This document shows positions 19,099 through 27,305 of a DNA stretch of 64,000 bases, one piece after another. Position 1 is the stretch's first letter, and each line of letters opens with the position of its first letter. The DNA is from CAKZLS01 sp963771545 (GTDB lineage Bacteria; Pseudomonadota; Alphaproteobacteria; Rhodospirillales; Defluviicoccaceae): NCBI GenBank assembly GCA_963771545.1, contig CAVYTX010000003.1, forward strand, positions 868,001-932,000. Direction: 5' to 3'. Below the pieces are notes generated by a model, which had not been told where the DNA came from, did not search any database, and saw only the letters and a list, made by a program, of their open reading frames with translations. Position numbers and translations under genes: made by a program.

Positions 19099-19282
19099 CC
19101 AGGGATGGCCTCCTCTATCCCAGCCCTTAGCTTGAATCACTTTCCGCGGCCTTTGGGAATCCCATTTCGATTCTATCTGACACGGATTTGCTCTAGTGAC
19201 TTATTGTGACCATTGGTATTGCGGCCGCGCCGTTGATTAGGCGACGCGGCCGCGAGACGGGCCCGAGTCAATGAAATTTGTT

Positions 19283-20263
19283 TCAGAGCTGGGTCCGGTC
19301 GAGGAACTCAATCGTTCGCCTGGCAATGAGCGAGCCGTATTCCTCGAGAGCGAAGTGGCCCGTGTCGAGCAGGTGAAACTCGAGATTCTCCAGGTCGCGC
19401 TTGTACGGATGAGCACCCTCCTCGGGGAAGATGGCGTCGTTCTTGCCCCACATCAAAAGCGCCGGGGGCTGGTGCTCGCGGAAGAGGGCCTGCCACTTGG
19501 GGTATTCTTCGAGATTGGTTCCGTAGTCCAGGAACAGTTCGAGTTGCACGTCCTGGTTTCCGGGGCGGTCCAGGAGATATTGCACGTGCCAGAAATTGTC
19601 CGGGTTGATCAGCTCCGGGTCCTGCGTGCCGTGGGTGAACTGCCACTTGGTCGCGTCCAGTGTGAGAAACGCCCGCAACTTATTGCCATTTTCCGCCGAT
19701 GGGTCCGACCAGTAGGCGCGGATGGGATCCCAGAACTCGCGCAAGCCTTCCTCGTAGGCATTGCCATTCTGAATCACAAACGCGGATACCCGCTCCGGAT
19801 CCTCGGCGAACATCCGGTAACCGACGGGAGCGCCGTAGTCCATCAGATAGACGGCGTAGCGCCCGATGTCCTTGCGATCGATCAAAGCGGTCATGATCCG
19901 GGCGATATTGGCGAAGGAATATTCGAAGGCGTCCGCTGCCGGCATCGCCGAGGCGCCAAACCCGGGGAAATCGGGCGCCAGTACATGATATCGCCGAGCG
20001 AGTTCGGGTATCAAGTTGCGGTACATGTGTGACGAGGTGGGGAAGCCATGGAGCAACAAGACGGTTGGACGCGCGGGGTCGCCCGCCTCGCGATAAGCGA
20101 TCTCCACTCCGTCAATCGACTCGCTGCGGTAGTGGACCTGAGCGGTGGTGATGTTTGGCGTAATCGTCGCGTCTGCCAAAACGGGGGAAGGCGCTGCGAG
20201 CGGCGCCACGAGAGCGAATGCGAGCGCGTTTGCGCCAACAAGGGTGCGAATGTCGTGAATCAT
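19283..20263 (-). CDS. exported alpha/beta hydrolase (epoxide hydrolase/haloalkane dehalogenase-like)
   Basis: 326 residues with a signal peptide (first 31 residues, cut near LADA). The alpha/beta-hydrolase core has the oxyanion HGFPTSSHMYRNLIP, a nucleophile elbow LMDYGAPVG with Asp as nucleophile rather than Ser, an acid in WGKNDAIFP and the catalytic His in LDTGHFALEE. Asp nucleophiles are used by epoxide hydrolases and haloalkane dehalogenases. Predicted periplasmic. It is downstream of the PNPOx-like gene in the same direction (29-base gap) and both are divergent from a LysR regulator, suggesting a regulated detoxification pair. Substrate unknown. Confidence 0.85.
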   Translation of the reverse strand: MIHDIRTLVGANALAFALVAPLAAPSPVLADATITPNITTAQVHYRSESIDGVEIAYREAGDPARPTVLLLHGFPTSSHMYRNLIPELARRYHVLAPDFPGFGASAMPAADAFEYSFANIARIMTALIDRKDIGRYAVYLMDYGAPVGYRMFAEDPERVSAFVIQNGNAYEEGLREFWDPIRAYWSDPSAENGNKLRAFLTLDATKWQFTHGTQDPELINPDNFWHVQYLLDRPGNQDVQLELFLDYGTNLEEYPKWQALFREHQPPALLMWGKNDAIFPEEGAHPYKRDLENLEFHLLDTGHFALEEYGSLIARRTIEFLDRTQL

Positions 20264-20292
20264 AGCGATCTCCTTTCGATCTTGGATTGCTG

Positions 20293-20922
20293 TCAGGTTC
20301 GGTCACGGAGTGCGGCTTTGAGGGAGGCGTTCTCCGCTTTTAAGCGCGCAAGTTCGTCTCGCAGCGGAGCCAGGTGCACCTCGAATTCTTCGAGTGTCAG
20401 ACGTTGGGGAATATGCTGGGGGCAATTCCAATCGACGGCCTCGATGGTAATCACCACGGCGCGTTCCGGCCGGGCGCTGTACGTCGCGCTATGGAGACGT
20501 TTGACCAGCTCCGCGTCGTCGGCAATGTCGACGATCCTGGCCCGACCCCAGATTTTCAGCCGCCGGCGGTTCGGATAATCCATCAGGATCAGTGAAATCC
20601 GATCGTTTTCTTCCACGTTGCCGACGCTCAGATATTGGCGATTGCCGCGGAAGTCGGCATAGGCGATGGTCTGGTCGTTCAGCACTTTGAGGAAGCCTGG
20701 CGGACCGCCCCGGAATTGCACGTACGGCCATCCCGTGTTGGTTACCGTTGCCTGATAGAAACCGTCCCGCGCGGCGATGAACCGCAGTTCGGAGTCGCCG
20801 AAGCGATCGGCGCGGTCCGCTTTAGGGGTGAGAAATTTGGCGTAGGCGCCGGCCGAACCCTGACGCTCCTGCACGGCGCGAACGGCTGGGGTGAAGGCGA
20901 TTTCCGCAAAGGCGCGAGCCAT
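20293..20922 (-). CDS. pyridoxamine 5'-phosphate oxidase-like flavin-binding protein
   Basis: 209 residues. The FMN-binding split-barrel pattern is clear: FIAARDGFYQATVTNTGWPYVQFRGGP, YADFRGNRQYLSVGN, ISLILMDYPNRRRLKIWGRARIVD. The C-terminus ends in a coiled-coil-like helix (LRDELARLKAENASLKAAL). Such proteins reduce or oxidise small molecules with FMN or F420, and are not true PdxH. Paired with the exported hydrolase and divergent from the LysR regulator, with 114 bases between the two starts. Confidence 0.87.
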   Translation of the reverse strand: MARAFAEIAFTPAVRAVQERQGSAGAYAKFLTPKADRADRFGDSELRFIAARDGFYQATVTNTGWPYVQFRGGPPGFLKVLNDQTIAYADFRGNRQYLSVGNVEENDRISLILMDYPNRRRLKIWGRARIVDIADDAELVKRLHSATYSARPERAVVITIEAVDWNCPQHIPQRLTLEEFEVHLAPLRDELARLKAENASLKAALRDRT

Positions 20923-20990
20923 GATGTCCTCCGGTGTATCGTTAGCCCGTATCGGCTGGGTGGAGCACCATCGACTATTTCTTGGAAATG

Positions 20991-21009
20991 GATAATATGT
21001 GAAATTATC
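20991..21009. promoter_or_regulatory. GATAAT-N7-ATTATC dyad, candidate LysR operator
   Basis: Sequence GATAATATGTGAAATTATC lies in the 114-bp divergent region between the PNPOx-like gene and the LysR gene. It contains a T-N11-A core with perfect 6-bp arms, the typical LysR-type site, and could serve both promoters. Confidence 0.6.
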
Positions 21010-21036
21010 AATAAATTATTCCTTCAAGTGGAATTA

Positions 21037-21945
21037 ATGGATCGATTTCGCGAACTCTCGACGTTTGTCTCGGTTGCCGAAGAGGGCGCATTCAACGCCG
21101 CAGCGCGGCGGCTTCACATGTCGCCTCCGGCCGTCACACGGTTCGTAACGGCGCTTGAGGCGCGTCTCGACGTGCAACTGTTCACGCGGACGACCCGGCA
21201 AGTGGCGCTGACCGAAGCCGGGCGGCGGTTTCACACCGATGCCGTCCGTATCCTCGCTGAACTGGAGGAGGCCGAGGCTTCCGCCGCGGGAGACCATGAC
21301 GCGCCTCGGGGCGAGTTGCGGATTACGGCGCCGGTTATCTTCGGCCGGCGTTTCATCGCGCCGATCCTGTGCGATTATCTCGACGCCTATCCGGCGGTGA
21401 GGGCCAGCACGTTGTTTGTCGACCGGATTGTCAACCTGATCGATGAAGGGCTCGATGTCGCGGTGCGGATCGGCGACCTGCCGGATTCCTCGCTGTCCGC
21501 CGCCAGGGTCGGCTCGGTGCGCCGGGTGACGGTCGCCGCGCCGGATTACCTTGCGCGGTCGACAACGCCGAGGACCCCCGAGGATCTCCATGACCATCGG
21601 ATCATATTCCCCACGGGTTTGGGGACGGTCCCCAAATGGGAGTTCATCAGGAGCGACGAGAGGCGCTCCGTCGGTTTTCAACCGTCTCTGGCTGTCAACA
21701 CCATGGACGCGGCGATCGACGCCACACTCGCCGGTTGGGGTCTGACACGGGTTCTGTCATACCAGGTCGCGGATGCACTGATGTCGGGCGCGCTCGTGGA
21801 AGTGCTGAGGGACTACGACGACCATCTGATGCCGATTCACCTTTTGCATTCCGAAGGCCGGCGGGCCGCCGCCAAAATTAGGGTATTCGTCGACGTTGCG
21901 GCAACGCGGCTTCGCGGCGACGCGGGTCGGCTGTCCGCGCTGTAA
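21037..21945 (+). CDS. LysR family transcriptional regulator
   Basis: The start is ATG 21037: MDRFRELSTFVSVAEEGAFNAA is the standard LysR N-terminus, and an ORF extension upstream has none of it. 302 residues: winged HTH (1-60, including FNAAARRLHMSPPAVTRFVTALE) and a periplasmic-binding-like effector domain (about 90-295). Members of this subgroup (RITAPVIFGRRFIAP, DVAVRIGDLPDSSL) commonly repress or activate adjacent divergent genes. Targets are probably the PNPOx-like/hydrolase pair and itself through the dyad at 20991-21009. Effector unknown. Confidence 0.93.
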   Translation: MDRFRELSTFVSVAEEGAFNAAARRLHMSPPAVTRFVTALEARLDVQLFTRTTRQVALTEAGRRFHTDAVRILAELEEAEASAAGDHDAPRGELRITAPVIFGRRFIAPILCDYLDAYPAVRASTLFVDRIVNLIDEGLDVAVRIGDLPDSSLSAARVGSVRRVTVAAPDYLARSTTPRTPEDLHDHRIIFPTGLGTVPKWEFIRSDERRSVGFQPSLAVNTMDAAIDATLAGWGLTRVLSYQVADALMSGALVEVLRDYDDHLMPIHLLHSEGRRAAAKIRVFVDVAATRLRGDAGRLSAL

Positions 21946-22193
21946 GTCGATCCGATGTCTTGATCAGAGTGATGTGCACGGGGTTTTCGACCCCCGTGAC
22001 CTGACTGCTTCAGTCGCCTCTCTCCCTCGGCTTTTTTCCCCGAGAGAATCGGCCAAATCACGGTCGCGCCCATCTTGTGCTCCTATATGCAACCATAACA
22101 GGCAATTAACAATAAAATCTCCTTAAAATAGTAGTAACCGCTTGACGGCGCCCCGGATAACCCATATGGAGTAATTATTGCGAGCATAAACAT

Positions 22194-22220
22194 CAAATAC
22201 ACACGTATATAGTGTATTTG
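22194..22220. promoter_or_regulatory. 9-bp perfect dyad upstream of the LapG-like gene
   Basis: CAAATACAC and GTGTATTTG are separated by 9 bases (acgtatata). The dyad ends 24 bases before the ATG at 22245 within an AT-rich leader, so it is either an operator overlapping the promoter or a leader hairpin. Confidence 0.55.
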
Positions 22221-22244
22221 AACCGGCGGAAAAGGAACCTGGAA

Positions 22245-22985
22245 ATGCCGAGACAGATCGACGGAATGGCCCGCGAAGCTTCTTCGATCGCTCGGCGGAT
22301 TTCGACGCTGGTTCTGATCGTGTCCGTCCTGATGACCGCCCTCGTCCTCCATCGGCCCGCCGCCGCCGCCGAAGATCGCCGGAGCTTCTTTCACAGCATC
22401 GAGATTCGCTTCGACAAGATGGACGCATTCCGGAAGTGGAACTCGGCCGTCGCCCGCTATGCCCAGGAGCAGGACCGGACACGGGGGCAGGAGTGCCGGA
22501 ACGACGACTCGGCCGCTTGCGCGTACCGGCGCCTCGACTCCTTTCTCGATACCCTTCGCGGCAAGACCCGCCACGAGCAGCTCGTCGCCGTCAATGCGCA
22601 CATGAACGCGCGGCCTTACGCGCCCGATACCAAGACCTGGGGCCAGAAGGACTACTGGGCGACTCCGGCCGAGTTCATGACCCACTCCGGCGATTGCGAG
22701 GATTTCGCCATCGCCAAGTTCTTCGCCCTCAAGCGCCTGGGCTGGAACGCCAACGCGCTTCGTCTGGCGGCGGTGAAGGATCTGAAGCGCGGCGAGGGGC
22801 ACGCGGTGCTCGTCGCGTTCGATGGCGCCAAGAGCTGGATGCTCGACAATCAGATCAAGCAGGTGGTCGAAACCGACACCGTCCGCCACTACGAGGCCGT
22901 TTACTCCATCAACGAGAACTTCTGGTGGCGCCACAAGGTAATGACCGCTTCACGCAGCGCCGGCATCCAAACGGCGGCGCGGTAG
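22245..22985 (+). CDS. transglutaminase-like cysteine peptidase (BTLCP / LapG-like)
   Basis: ATG 22245 follows AAGGAA; 246 residues. A hydrophobic signal/anchor (about 20-42) leads to the periplasm. The Cys-His-Asp triad is visible: Cys in HSGDCEDFAIAK, His in GEGHAVLVAF and Asp in WMLDNQ. LapG enzymes cleave the N-terminus of large repeat adhesins to release biofilm cells, under control of the c-di-GMP receptor LapD. No lapD is present here. The giant RTX protein at 50.7-55.7 kb is a conceivable but distant target; its N-terminus shows no obvious TAAG-type cleavage site. Function is by family. Confidence 0.85.
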   Translation: MPRQIDGMAREASSIARRISTLVLIVSVLMTALVLHRPAAAAEDRRSFFHSIEIRFDKMDAFRKWNSAVARYAQEQDRTRGQECRNDDSAACAYRRLDSFLDTLRGKTRHEQLVAVNAHMNARPYAPDTKTWGQKDYWATPAEFMTHSGDCEDFAIAKFFALKRLGWNANALRLAAVKDLKRGEGHAVLVAFDGAKSWMLDNQIKQVVETDTVRHYEAVYSINENFWWRHKVMTASRSAGIQTAAR

Positions 22986-23112
22986 CCCTCTCCAATCCAT
23001 CCAATCGAACGGCCGACGGTCGGGGAACGGCCCGCCGTCGCACCGATGAGCGCTTTCCTTTTAAATTAGAAATAGTGTATGTAATGGCACGGCAAAACCG
23101 GGGTGATCGGCG

Positions 23113-23334
23113 ATGAGTGGCTGGGGCTGTCCCAATGAATTGAAGGGTACGTGTCTGCGGGTGGAAGGGCGCGAATGCGACCCGGGCATGAAGGGTTGCG
23201 TCCTGTTCGGCCGGTTCGTATTCAGCACGGACGAAAAGAACATCTCTCGCCATGCTCGCGCCGCCGCCGAGCGGAAGGACGCGGCGACCCCGTCCGCCGA
23301 CGCCGCGACGGCGCGCCCCAAGCCGCGGGGCTGA
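23113..23334 (+). CDS. small conserved four-cysteine protein, 73 aa
   Basis: A 73-residue soluble protein starting MSGWGCPNELKG with four Cys in the first 30 residues (spaced at 6, 14, 22 and 29). This could bind a metal or form disulfides. The C-terminal half is Ala/Arg-rich and low in complexity. A purine-rich GGGGTGATCGG precedes the ATG. I recognise the Cys-containing N-terminus as a recurring orphan pattern in alphaproteobacteria but know no function. Confidence 0.6.
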   Translation: MSGWGCPNELKGTCLRVEGRECDPGMKGCVLFGRFVFSTDEKNISRHARAAAERKDAATPSADAATARPKPRG

Positions 23335-23354
23335 CCCGCTCGTTCGATCGCGTC

Positions 23355-23828
23355 TCAGATCGGCCAGACGCGCCGGGATAAAAACTCCCCAATTTTCCGG
23401 TCATGGGTGGTGATGTGATGCATCAGCCAGTGCTCGAGATATCGGGTGACGGCGACGGCTTCGATCTTCTCCGTTCCCCTGACCAGCTTTGCCAGGAACC
23501 TCTCCGCGTCGCGCATCAGCTTGGTGTGCTGGGCCTTGTGCTGGTCGTGGTCGTCGTAGCCGATATCCACCATTATTCGCTCCTCGTGGGCGAAGTGCCG
23601 GCGCACCCGGTGGATGAACAGGTGATAGCGAAGGGCGAATGTGTGGGCGTCGCACCCCCGGCTCAGGGCCTCGAGCAATGCGTAATAGTGCGCGATCAAC
23701 CGCTCGTGCTCGGCGTCGATTTCCGGAACGCCGATCATCGCCGCCTCGATCGTCTCGGCGCGGAGTTGCTCGAGGGTCGGGGCCGGTGGCGGTTCCGGCA
23801 CGCAGGTCGTCGGCAGACCCTTGGCCAC
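23355..23828 (-). CDS. bacteriohemerythrin
   Basis: 157 residues with the hemerythrin iron ligands in order: His in DAEHERL (about 41), His in HLFIHRVRRHFAHEE with Glu, HDQHKAQH near 98-102, and HHITTHDRKIG near the C-terminus. The four-helix bundle carries an oxygen-binding di-iron centre. Bacterial relatives store or sense O2, often in micro-aerobic swimmers. A short Pro-rich N-terminal extension (1-20) precedes the domain. Stands alone, convergent with the four-cysteine protein gene. Confidence 0.92.
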   Translation of the reverse strand: MAKGLPTTCVPEPPPAPTLEQLRAETIEAAMIGVPEIDAEHERLIAHYYALLEALSRGCDAHTFALRYHLFIHRVRRHFAHEERIMVDIGYDDHDQHKAQHTKLMRDAERFLAKLVRGTEKIEAVAVTRYLEHWLMHHITTHDRKIGEFLSRRVWPI

Positions 23829-23983
23829 GTTTTTGGGCTCCGGCTTTTTCTTGGTTTTGTCTTGACCGGCCTCTTCGAGCGCCTTCCGGTCGCGGGTGAC
23901 AGCGGACGGGGTTCAGCGCGTTTCATTAAGGCGCGGTCGTTTTTCGTTCACGGTCGCGACCGCGGGATTCGAGAGTCCCGGCC

Positions 23984-24322
23984 TCAGAACCAGCTGGAGA
24001 AAACACCCTCGATCTTGCAGCCGCCATGGGTATAGACGTCCTGCACTCCGCAGTCCGGCCACATCTCGATGACGATTTGGCCGCTGGAGCACGACGGCGG
24101 CCGTCCATAGAAACTGTAGCCGCTCACCGTTCCGTCTCCCCTGTTTTGTCCCGCCGCGAAACGCTCCGTCTGCCACTGGACATCCGTCATATCGCTCATG
24201 GAAAGGCGGTGCTGTTTCAACTCGAACTCGGCCCGCGACGCGCACGGATTGTCCTGAGCCCACGCGGTTCCGGCGGCCACGAAGACAACACCGGCCGCGA
24301 TCATCGATCTGATAGCTTTCAT
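23984..24322 (-). CDS. small secreted protein, 112 aa, unknown
   Basis: Begins MKAIRSMIAAGVVFVAAGTAWAQ, a clear signal peptide with an AxA cleavage site at about residue 22. The mature part of about 90 residues has four Cys (two disulfides likely) and Gly/Ser/Trp-rich strands. No family recognised. Probably periplasmic. Confidence 0.65.
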   Translation of the reverse strand: MKAIRSMIAAGVVFVAAGTAWAQDNPCASRAEFELKQHRLSMSDMTDVQWQTERFAAGQNRGDGTVSGYSFYGRPPSCSSGQIVIEMWPDCGVQDVYTHGGCKIEGVFSSWF

Positions 24323-24543
24323 TAGTGCGTAACCCCCTTCCTGGATTGCTTAATTTCATCGTCCATCACTTACGGCTTAAGATGATGGCATCGCCGGGAA
24401 GGCATGTACAGTCCCTACGGTGCCGACAAAAAGCTGTTATTGATCGAAGCGGGCCTTTCGGTGCACTATCCGAACCGGTGTATTTGTATGGCCGAACGCG
24501 ACTATTCGTTTGGCCGCGTCTACAACAATGGGGAATTAAGATC

Positions 24544-24867
24544 ATGCGAAAGATTCTGTCTGCTGCCGTTGTGGGTGCCTGTCTGGCTTTCACCTCGGCT
24601 CAAGCGGCCGAAATGAACCCGAGAGACAAAGCCGTCTTCGACATGCTATCGCCGGAGCTGCAAGAGAAGGTGAAGGCGCGCTTGACGGACGGCAATACCG
24701 TGCGCGGTGTCCTTGAGACCATGTTGCTCAATGAGATCTCGCAGCTTTTCGCGACCAACCGTATCGAAGCGGTCGATTTCGAGGATGGCGTCGCAATCGT
24801 CGAAAAACCCGACGGCGATGTCGATACCGTTTATTTCATGACGGAGACATTAATGATCAAGAAATAA
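24544..24867 (+). CDS. small secreted protein, 107 aa, unknown
   Basis: The ATG at 24544 gives a signal peptide (MRKILSAAVVGACLAFTSAQA, cleaved near residue 21) and a mature 86-residue acidic, helical protein. No Cys in the mature part. I do not recognise the family. The in-frame ORF extends 5' to 24325, but the signal peptide fixes the start. Confidence 0.65.
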   Translation: MRKILSAAVVGACLAFTSAQAAEMNPRDKAVFDMLSPELQEKVKARLTDGNTVRGVLETMLLNEISQLFATNRIEAVDFEDGVAIVEKPDGDVDTVYFMTETLMIKK

Positions 24868-24873
24868 CGGAGC

Positions 24874-24907
24874 GGGCGCCGGCCGGAAGATCGGCGCCCA
24901 TTCTTCC
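24874..24907 (+). terminator. probable terminator after the small secreted protein
   Basis: GGGCGCCG and CGGCGCCC form a GC-rich hairpin seven bases after the stop, followed by a weak pyrimidine tail (ATTCTTCC). Confidence 0.5.
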
Positions 24908-24964
24908 GTGTCGCGGTCGTGATAAGATGCTCGACGACCGCATTAAAACATCCCGACAGAGTGA

Positions 24965-25240
24965 GTGCGTCCTGTGATCCTGATCGTCGCCGTTTTCATT
25001 GCCTTGGGCGTCGGCCTGTTCGCGCGGATGGCCCGTCAGCGCTCTTTCGTCCTCTGGGCTTTGATCACCTTCGCGATCCTGTTCGTTTCCGAGATGGTGA
25101 TCCGTGGCATTCTTGTGTTGCTGTTGACGGGGGTCACCGACACCACCGCGCTCACCATCATCATCTACATCAGCTTCGGCGGCATGGTGCTGCTCTGCGC
25201 CGCCATCCTGCCTGCCGCTCCATCCGAAACCGACGGGTGA
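24965..25240 (+). CDS. small integral membrane protein, 91 aa
   Basis: Starts at GTG 24965 (or GTG 24974) and contains three hydrophobic segments (about 5-20, 30-55, 63-83). Unknown family. A second tiny membrane frame follows 22 bases downstream, so they may be a pair. Confidence 0.55.
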   Translation: MRPVILIVAVFIALGVGLFARMARQRSFVLWALITFAILFVSEMVIRGILVLLLTGVTDTTALTIIIYISFGGMVLLCAAILPAAPSETDG

Positions 25241-25262
25241 TTCGCCAAATCCTCGGAATGCC

Positions 25263-25370
25263 GTGTCAGCCGATCTGATCAAGAAAATCATCATTGCCGT
25301 GATAGGCGTTTGCCTGATCGTGTGGATGCTGCTCCTGGTGCGAACGCTGGCCTCGTCGCCGCTTGTCTGA
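25263..25370 (+). CDS. candidate 35-aa single-span membrane protein
   Basis: GTG 25263 opens a 35-residue frame with one clear transmembrane helix (KKIIIAVIGVCLIVWMLLL) and a short polar tail. It directly follows the 91-aa membrane protein. Ribosome site is weak. Too short for automatic calling; support is only the helix and the position. Confidence 0.35.
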   Translation: MSADLIKKIIIAVIGVCLIVWMLLLVRTLASSPLV

Positions 25371-25644
25371 GCGACCCTTTCCGTAATCGTATCCCGATCT
25401 TTTTGGTGGGGGCGATGCCGAAGGAGTGACCTCCCATGGTCGCTTCGCACATGAGTATGGCCAACGACAACCTGTTTGGGGTATAAAGTCGGCAGTTTGA
25501 CCCGCGAATGTGACCCGGTTCACAGTCACGCTTCGAGCCATCGGTCATCATCTACGGTGTTCATTTGGCCGCGCGAATCAGCAGTTGTTGAAAAAAGCAC
25601 CCATTCGGGTTATCACAGAATGCGCTAAACGGGGTGGTCGACTT
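25371..25644. other. intergenic region upstream of the SNase-like gene
   Basis: About 270 bases with no supported gene; moderately AT-richer than the flanks. It presumably holds the promoter of the nuclease-radC pair. Confidence 0.4.
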
Positions 25645-26190
25645 ATGAAATCCAAGGTCGTTACCGTTTTTCTCCACAATCTGGTTCATCGTTGGGCGGT
25701 CCGCATCGGTCCCGGCGTCGTTGCGGCGAGCGCCCTGGTGCTGGTTTTGTGCGCCGACGCGACGGCGGACATCGTCGGCGAGGCGCGGATCATCGATGGC
25801 GACACCATCGAAATTTCGGGCGAACGCATCCGTCTTCACGGCATCGACGCGCCGGAAACCCGTCAAACCTGCGAGGTGGCGGGTGTTCCGTGGCGGTGCG
25901 GCGAGAGCGCGACATTGGCTCTCGTGGATGGAACCGTTGGGCACCCGGTGACCTGCAAGGGCGATAAGAGAGACCGGTACGGCCGGATTATCGCCGTGTG
26001 CTACTCCGGTGAACGGGACCTGAACGCGATGATGGTGCGCGAGGGCTGGGCGCTCGCGTATCGGCGCTACGCCAAGGACTACGTCGACGACGAAACCGAG
26101 GCCCGCGACGCCGCGAAGGGGATCTGGCGGGCGGATTTCGTGGAGCCTTGGAAGTGGCGGCGCAACAAGCGGCAAACCGCGCAAAGGTAG
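25645..26190 (+). CDS. thermonuclease-like (SNase) family nuclease, exported
   Basis: ATG 25645 gives 181 residues: hydrophobic signal (about 18-40, VVAASALVLVLCADATA), then the SNase OB-fold. Catalytic positions are readable: IIDGDTIEISGERIRLHGIDAPE holds the Asp pair, Arg and Glu, and KRDRYGRIIAVCY the second Arg. These nucleases cut DNA/RNA with Ca2+ outside the cytoplasm. Three Cys in the mature part. The radC-like gene starts 4 bases downstream. Confidence 0.92.
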   Translation: MKSKVVTVFLHNLVHRWAVRIGPGVVAASALVLVLCADATADIVGEARIIDGDTIEISGERIRLHGIDAPETRQTCEVAGVPWRCGESATLALVDGTVGHPVTCKGDKRDRYGRIIAVCYSGERDLNAMMVREGWALAYRRYAKDYVDDETEARDAAKGIWRADFVEPWKWRRNKRQTAQR

Positions 26191-26194
26191 GCCG

Positions 26195-27142
26195 ATGCCG
26201 AGGTCGCTCGACACAACGTTGAAGTCCGCGGGACTGATCGTCAGCGAGCACGCCGCGTCCTCGGGAGAGACCGTTTACAGGGTCAGCGGCAAGACGTTTA
26301 CCCATCGAAAGCTGTTCCGGGAGCTGGGCGGTCAGTGGAACGGGATGGAGGAAGTCTGGACTTTTTCCGGCGCCGATCCGCGCGCGGCCGTTACCGAGGC
26401 GCTTGCGGGCGCCGAAGCCGCCCGGGGATTGTCGGACGTGCAGCCCGCCGGACTTGTCCGGCCGAACGAGCCTCACTACTGGGGGCATCGCAAGCGTTTG
26501 CGCGATCGTTTGCTTGCCGGGGACGAGGACGCTCTTCCCGACTATGAACTGCTCGAGTTGCTGCTGTTCTATTGGAACAAACGGGCGGATACCAAGCCGC
26601 TGGCCAAGCAACTCCTGGACCGGTTCGACCAGAGCCTGCCGCGCGTGCTCAATGCGCGGCCCGAGCAGCTCGAAGAATTCGAGAACATCGACCGGCGCGC
26701 CCTCGCTCTATTCAAGGCCGTGCGTTTGCTGGCGGCGCGGATGGTCAAGGAGGAGATGTCGGAGCAGCCGGTGCTCGACACGTGGGACAAGCTGATCGAG
26801 TACCTGCGGGCGAGCATGGCCCACAGCATGATCGAGCAATTCCGGGTGCTCTTTCTCGATCGGATGAATGTCCTGATCAGCGATCAGGTCCAGCACGAAG
26901 GCACGATCGACCACACCGCCGCCTACCCCCGCGAAGTCGTCAAGCAGGCGCTAAAGGTGGATGCCTCGGCGATCGTGGTGGTCCACAATCATCCGAGCAA
27001 TCACCCCAAACCGTCCAAGGCGGACATCGCCATGACCCGCGATATCCGGGAAGCCGTGGAGAAGGTGGGTGTCATGCTGCACGACCATCTGATCATCTCC
27101 AGGCGCGGTCACACCAGCTTCCGCCAGTTGGGCCTTCTCTAA
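26195..27142 (+). CDS. radC: RadC family protein (JAB/MPN+ metalloprotease-like) with N-terminal extension
   Basis: 315 residues. The C-terminal 130 residues carry the JAMM zinc motif VVVHNHPSNHPKPSKADIAMT, and the preceding region includes the helix-hairpin-helix-like ELLELLLFYWNKRADTKPLAKQLL. Ahead of this sits an extra domain of about 85 residues (1-85, with VYRVSGKTFTHRKLFRELGGQWNGMEEVWTFSG) that typical RadC (about 225 aa) lacks. It resembles short DNA- or nucleotide-related beta modules that follow 'GG.W....W' patterns. RadC's cellular role is unsettled. It begins 4 bases after the nuclease gene, which suggests coexpression. Confidence 0.88.
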   Translation: MPRSLDTTLKSAGLIVSEHAASSGETVYRVSGKTFTHRKLFRELGGQWNGMEEVWTFSGADPRAAVTEALAGAEAARGLSDVQPAGLVRPNEPHYWGHRKRLRDRLLAGDEDALPDYELLELLLFYWNKRADTKPLAKQLLDRFDQSLPRVLNARPEQLEEFENIDRRALALFKAVRLLAARMVKEEMSEQPVLDTWDKLIEYLRASMAHSMIEQFRVLFLDRMNVLISDQVQHEGTIDHTAAYPREVVKQALKVDASAIVVVHNHPSNHPKPSKADIAMTRDIREAVEKVGVMLHDHLIISRRGHTSFRQLGLL

Positions 27143-27170
27143 TACCAATCTGCGTTGATACGGCCTCGAT

Positions 27171-27198
27171 AAAAAAAGTCCGCCCCGAGGGGCGGACT
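27171..27198 (-). terminator. rho-independent terminator for the Lpp-like gene
   Basis: On the minus strand the 10-bp perfect arms AGTCCGCCCC and GGGGCGGACT close on a two-base loop and are followed by TTTTTTT. It lies about 108 bases beyond the lipoprotein stop, between it and the convergent radC gene. Confidence 0.85.
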
Positions 27199-27305
27199 CT
27201 GTCGCATGCAGACCGGTCTGTCGAAACGGAACGCACCATTCAGCCGGCAAACGCGGCGAATGGTCGCGCGTCAATCGGCCGACCCGTTCATCGCGGATTG
27301 CAAAC

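Larger units (their letters stand above)
18139..19193 (-). mobile_element. IS630-family insertion sequence
   Basis: A 1055-bp element flanked by TA dinucleotides (18137-18138 and 19194-19195), the duplicated target typical of IS630/Tc1-mariner. Terminal inverted repeats are imperfect, beginning GAGC and sharing ATCCG at matching positions. It carries two overlapping minus-strand frames joined by an A8 slippery run. It inserted 18 bases after the guaB stop, so guaB itself is not cut by it. Confidence 0.88.
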
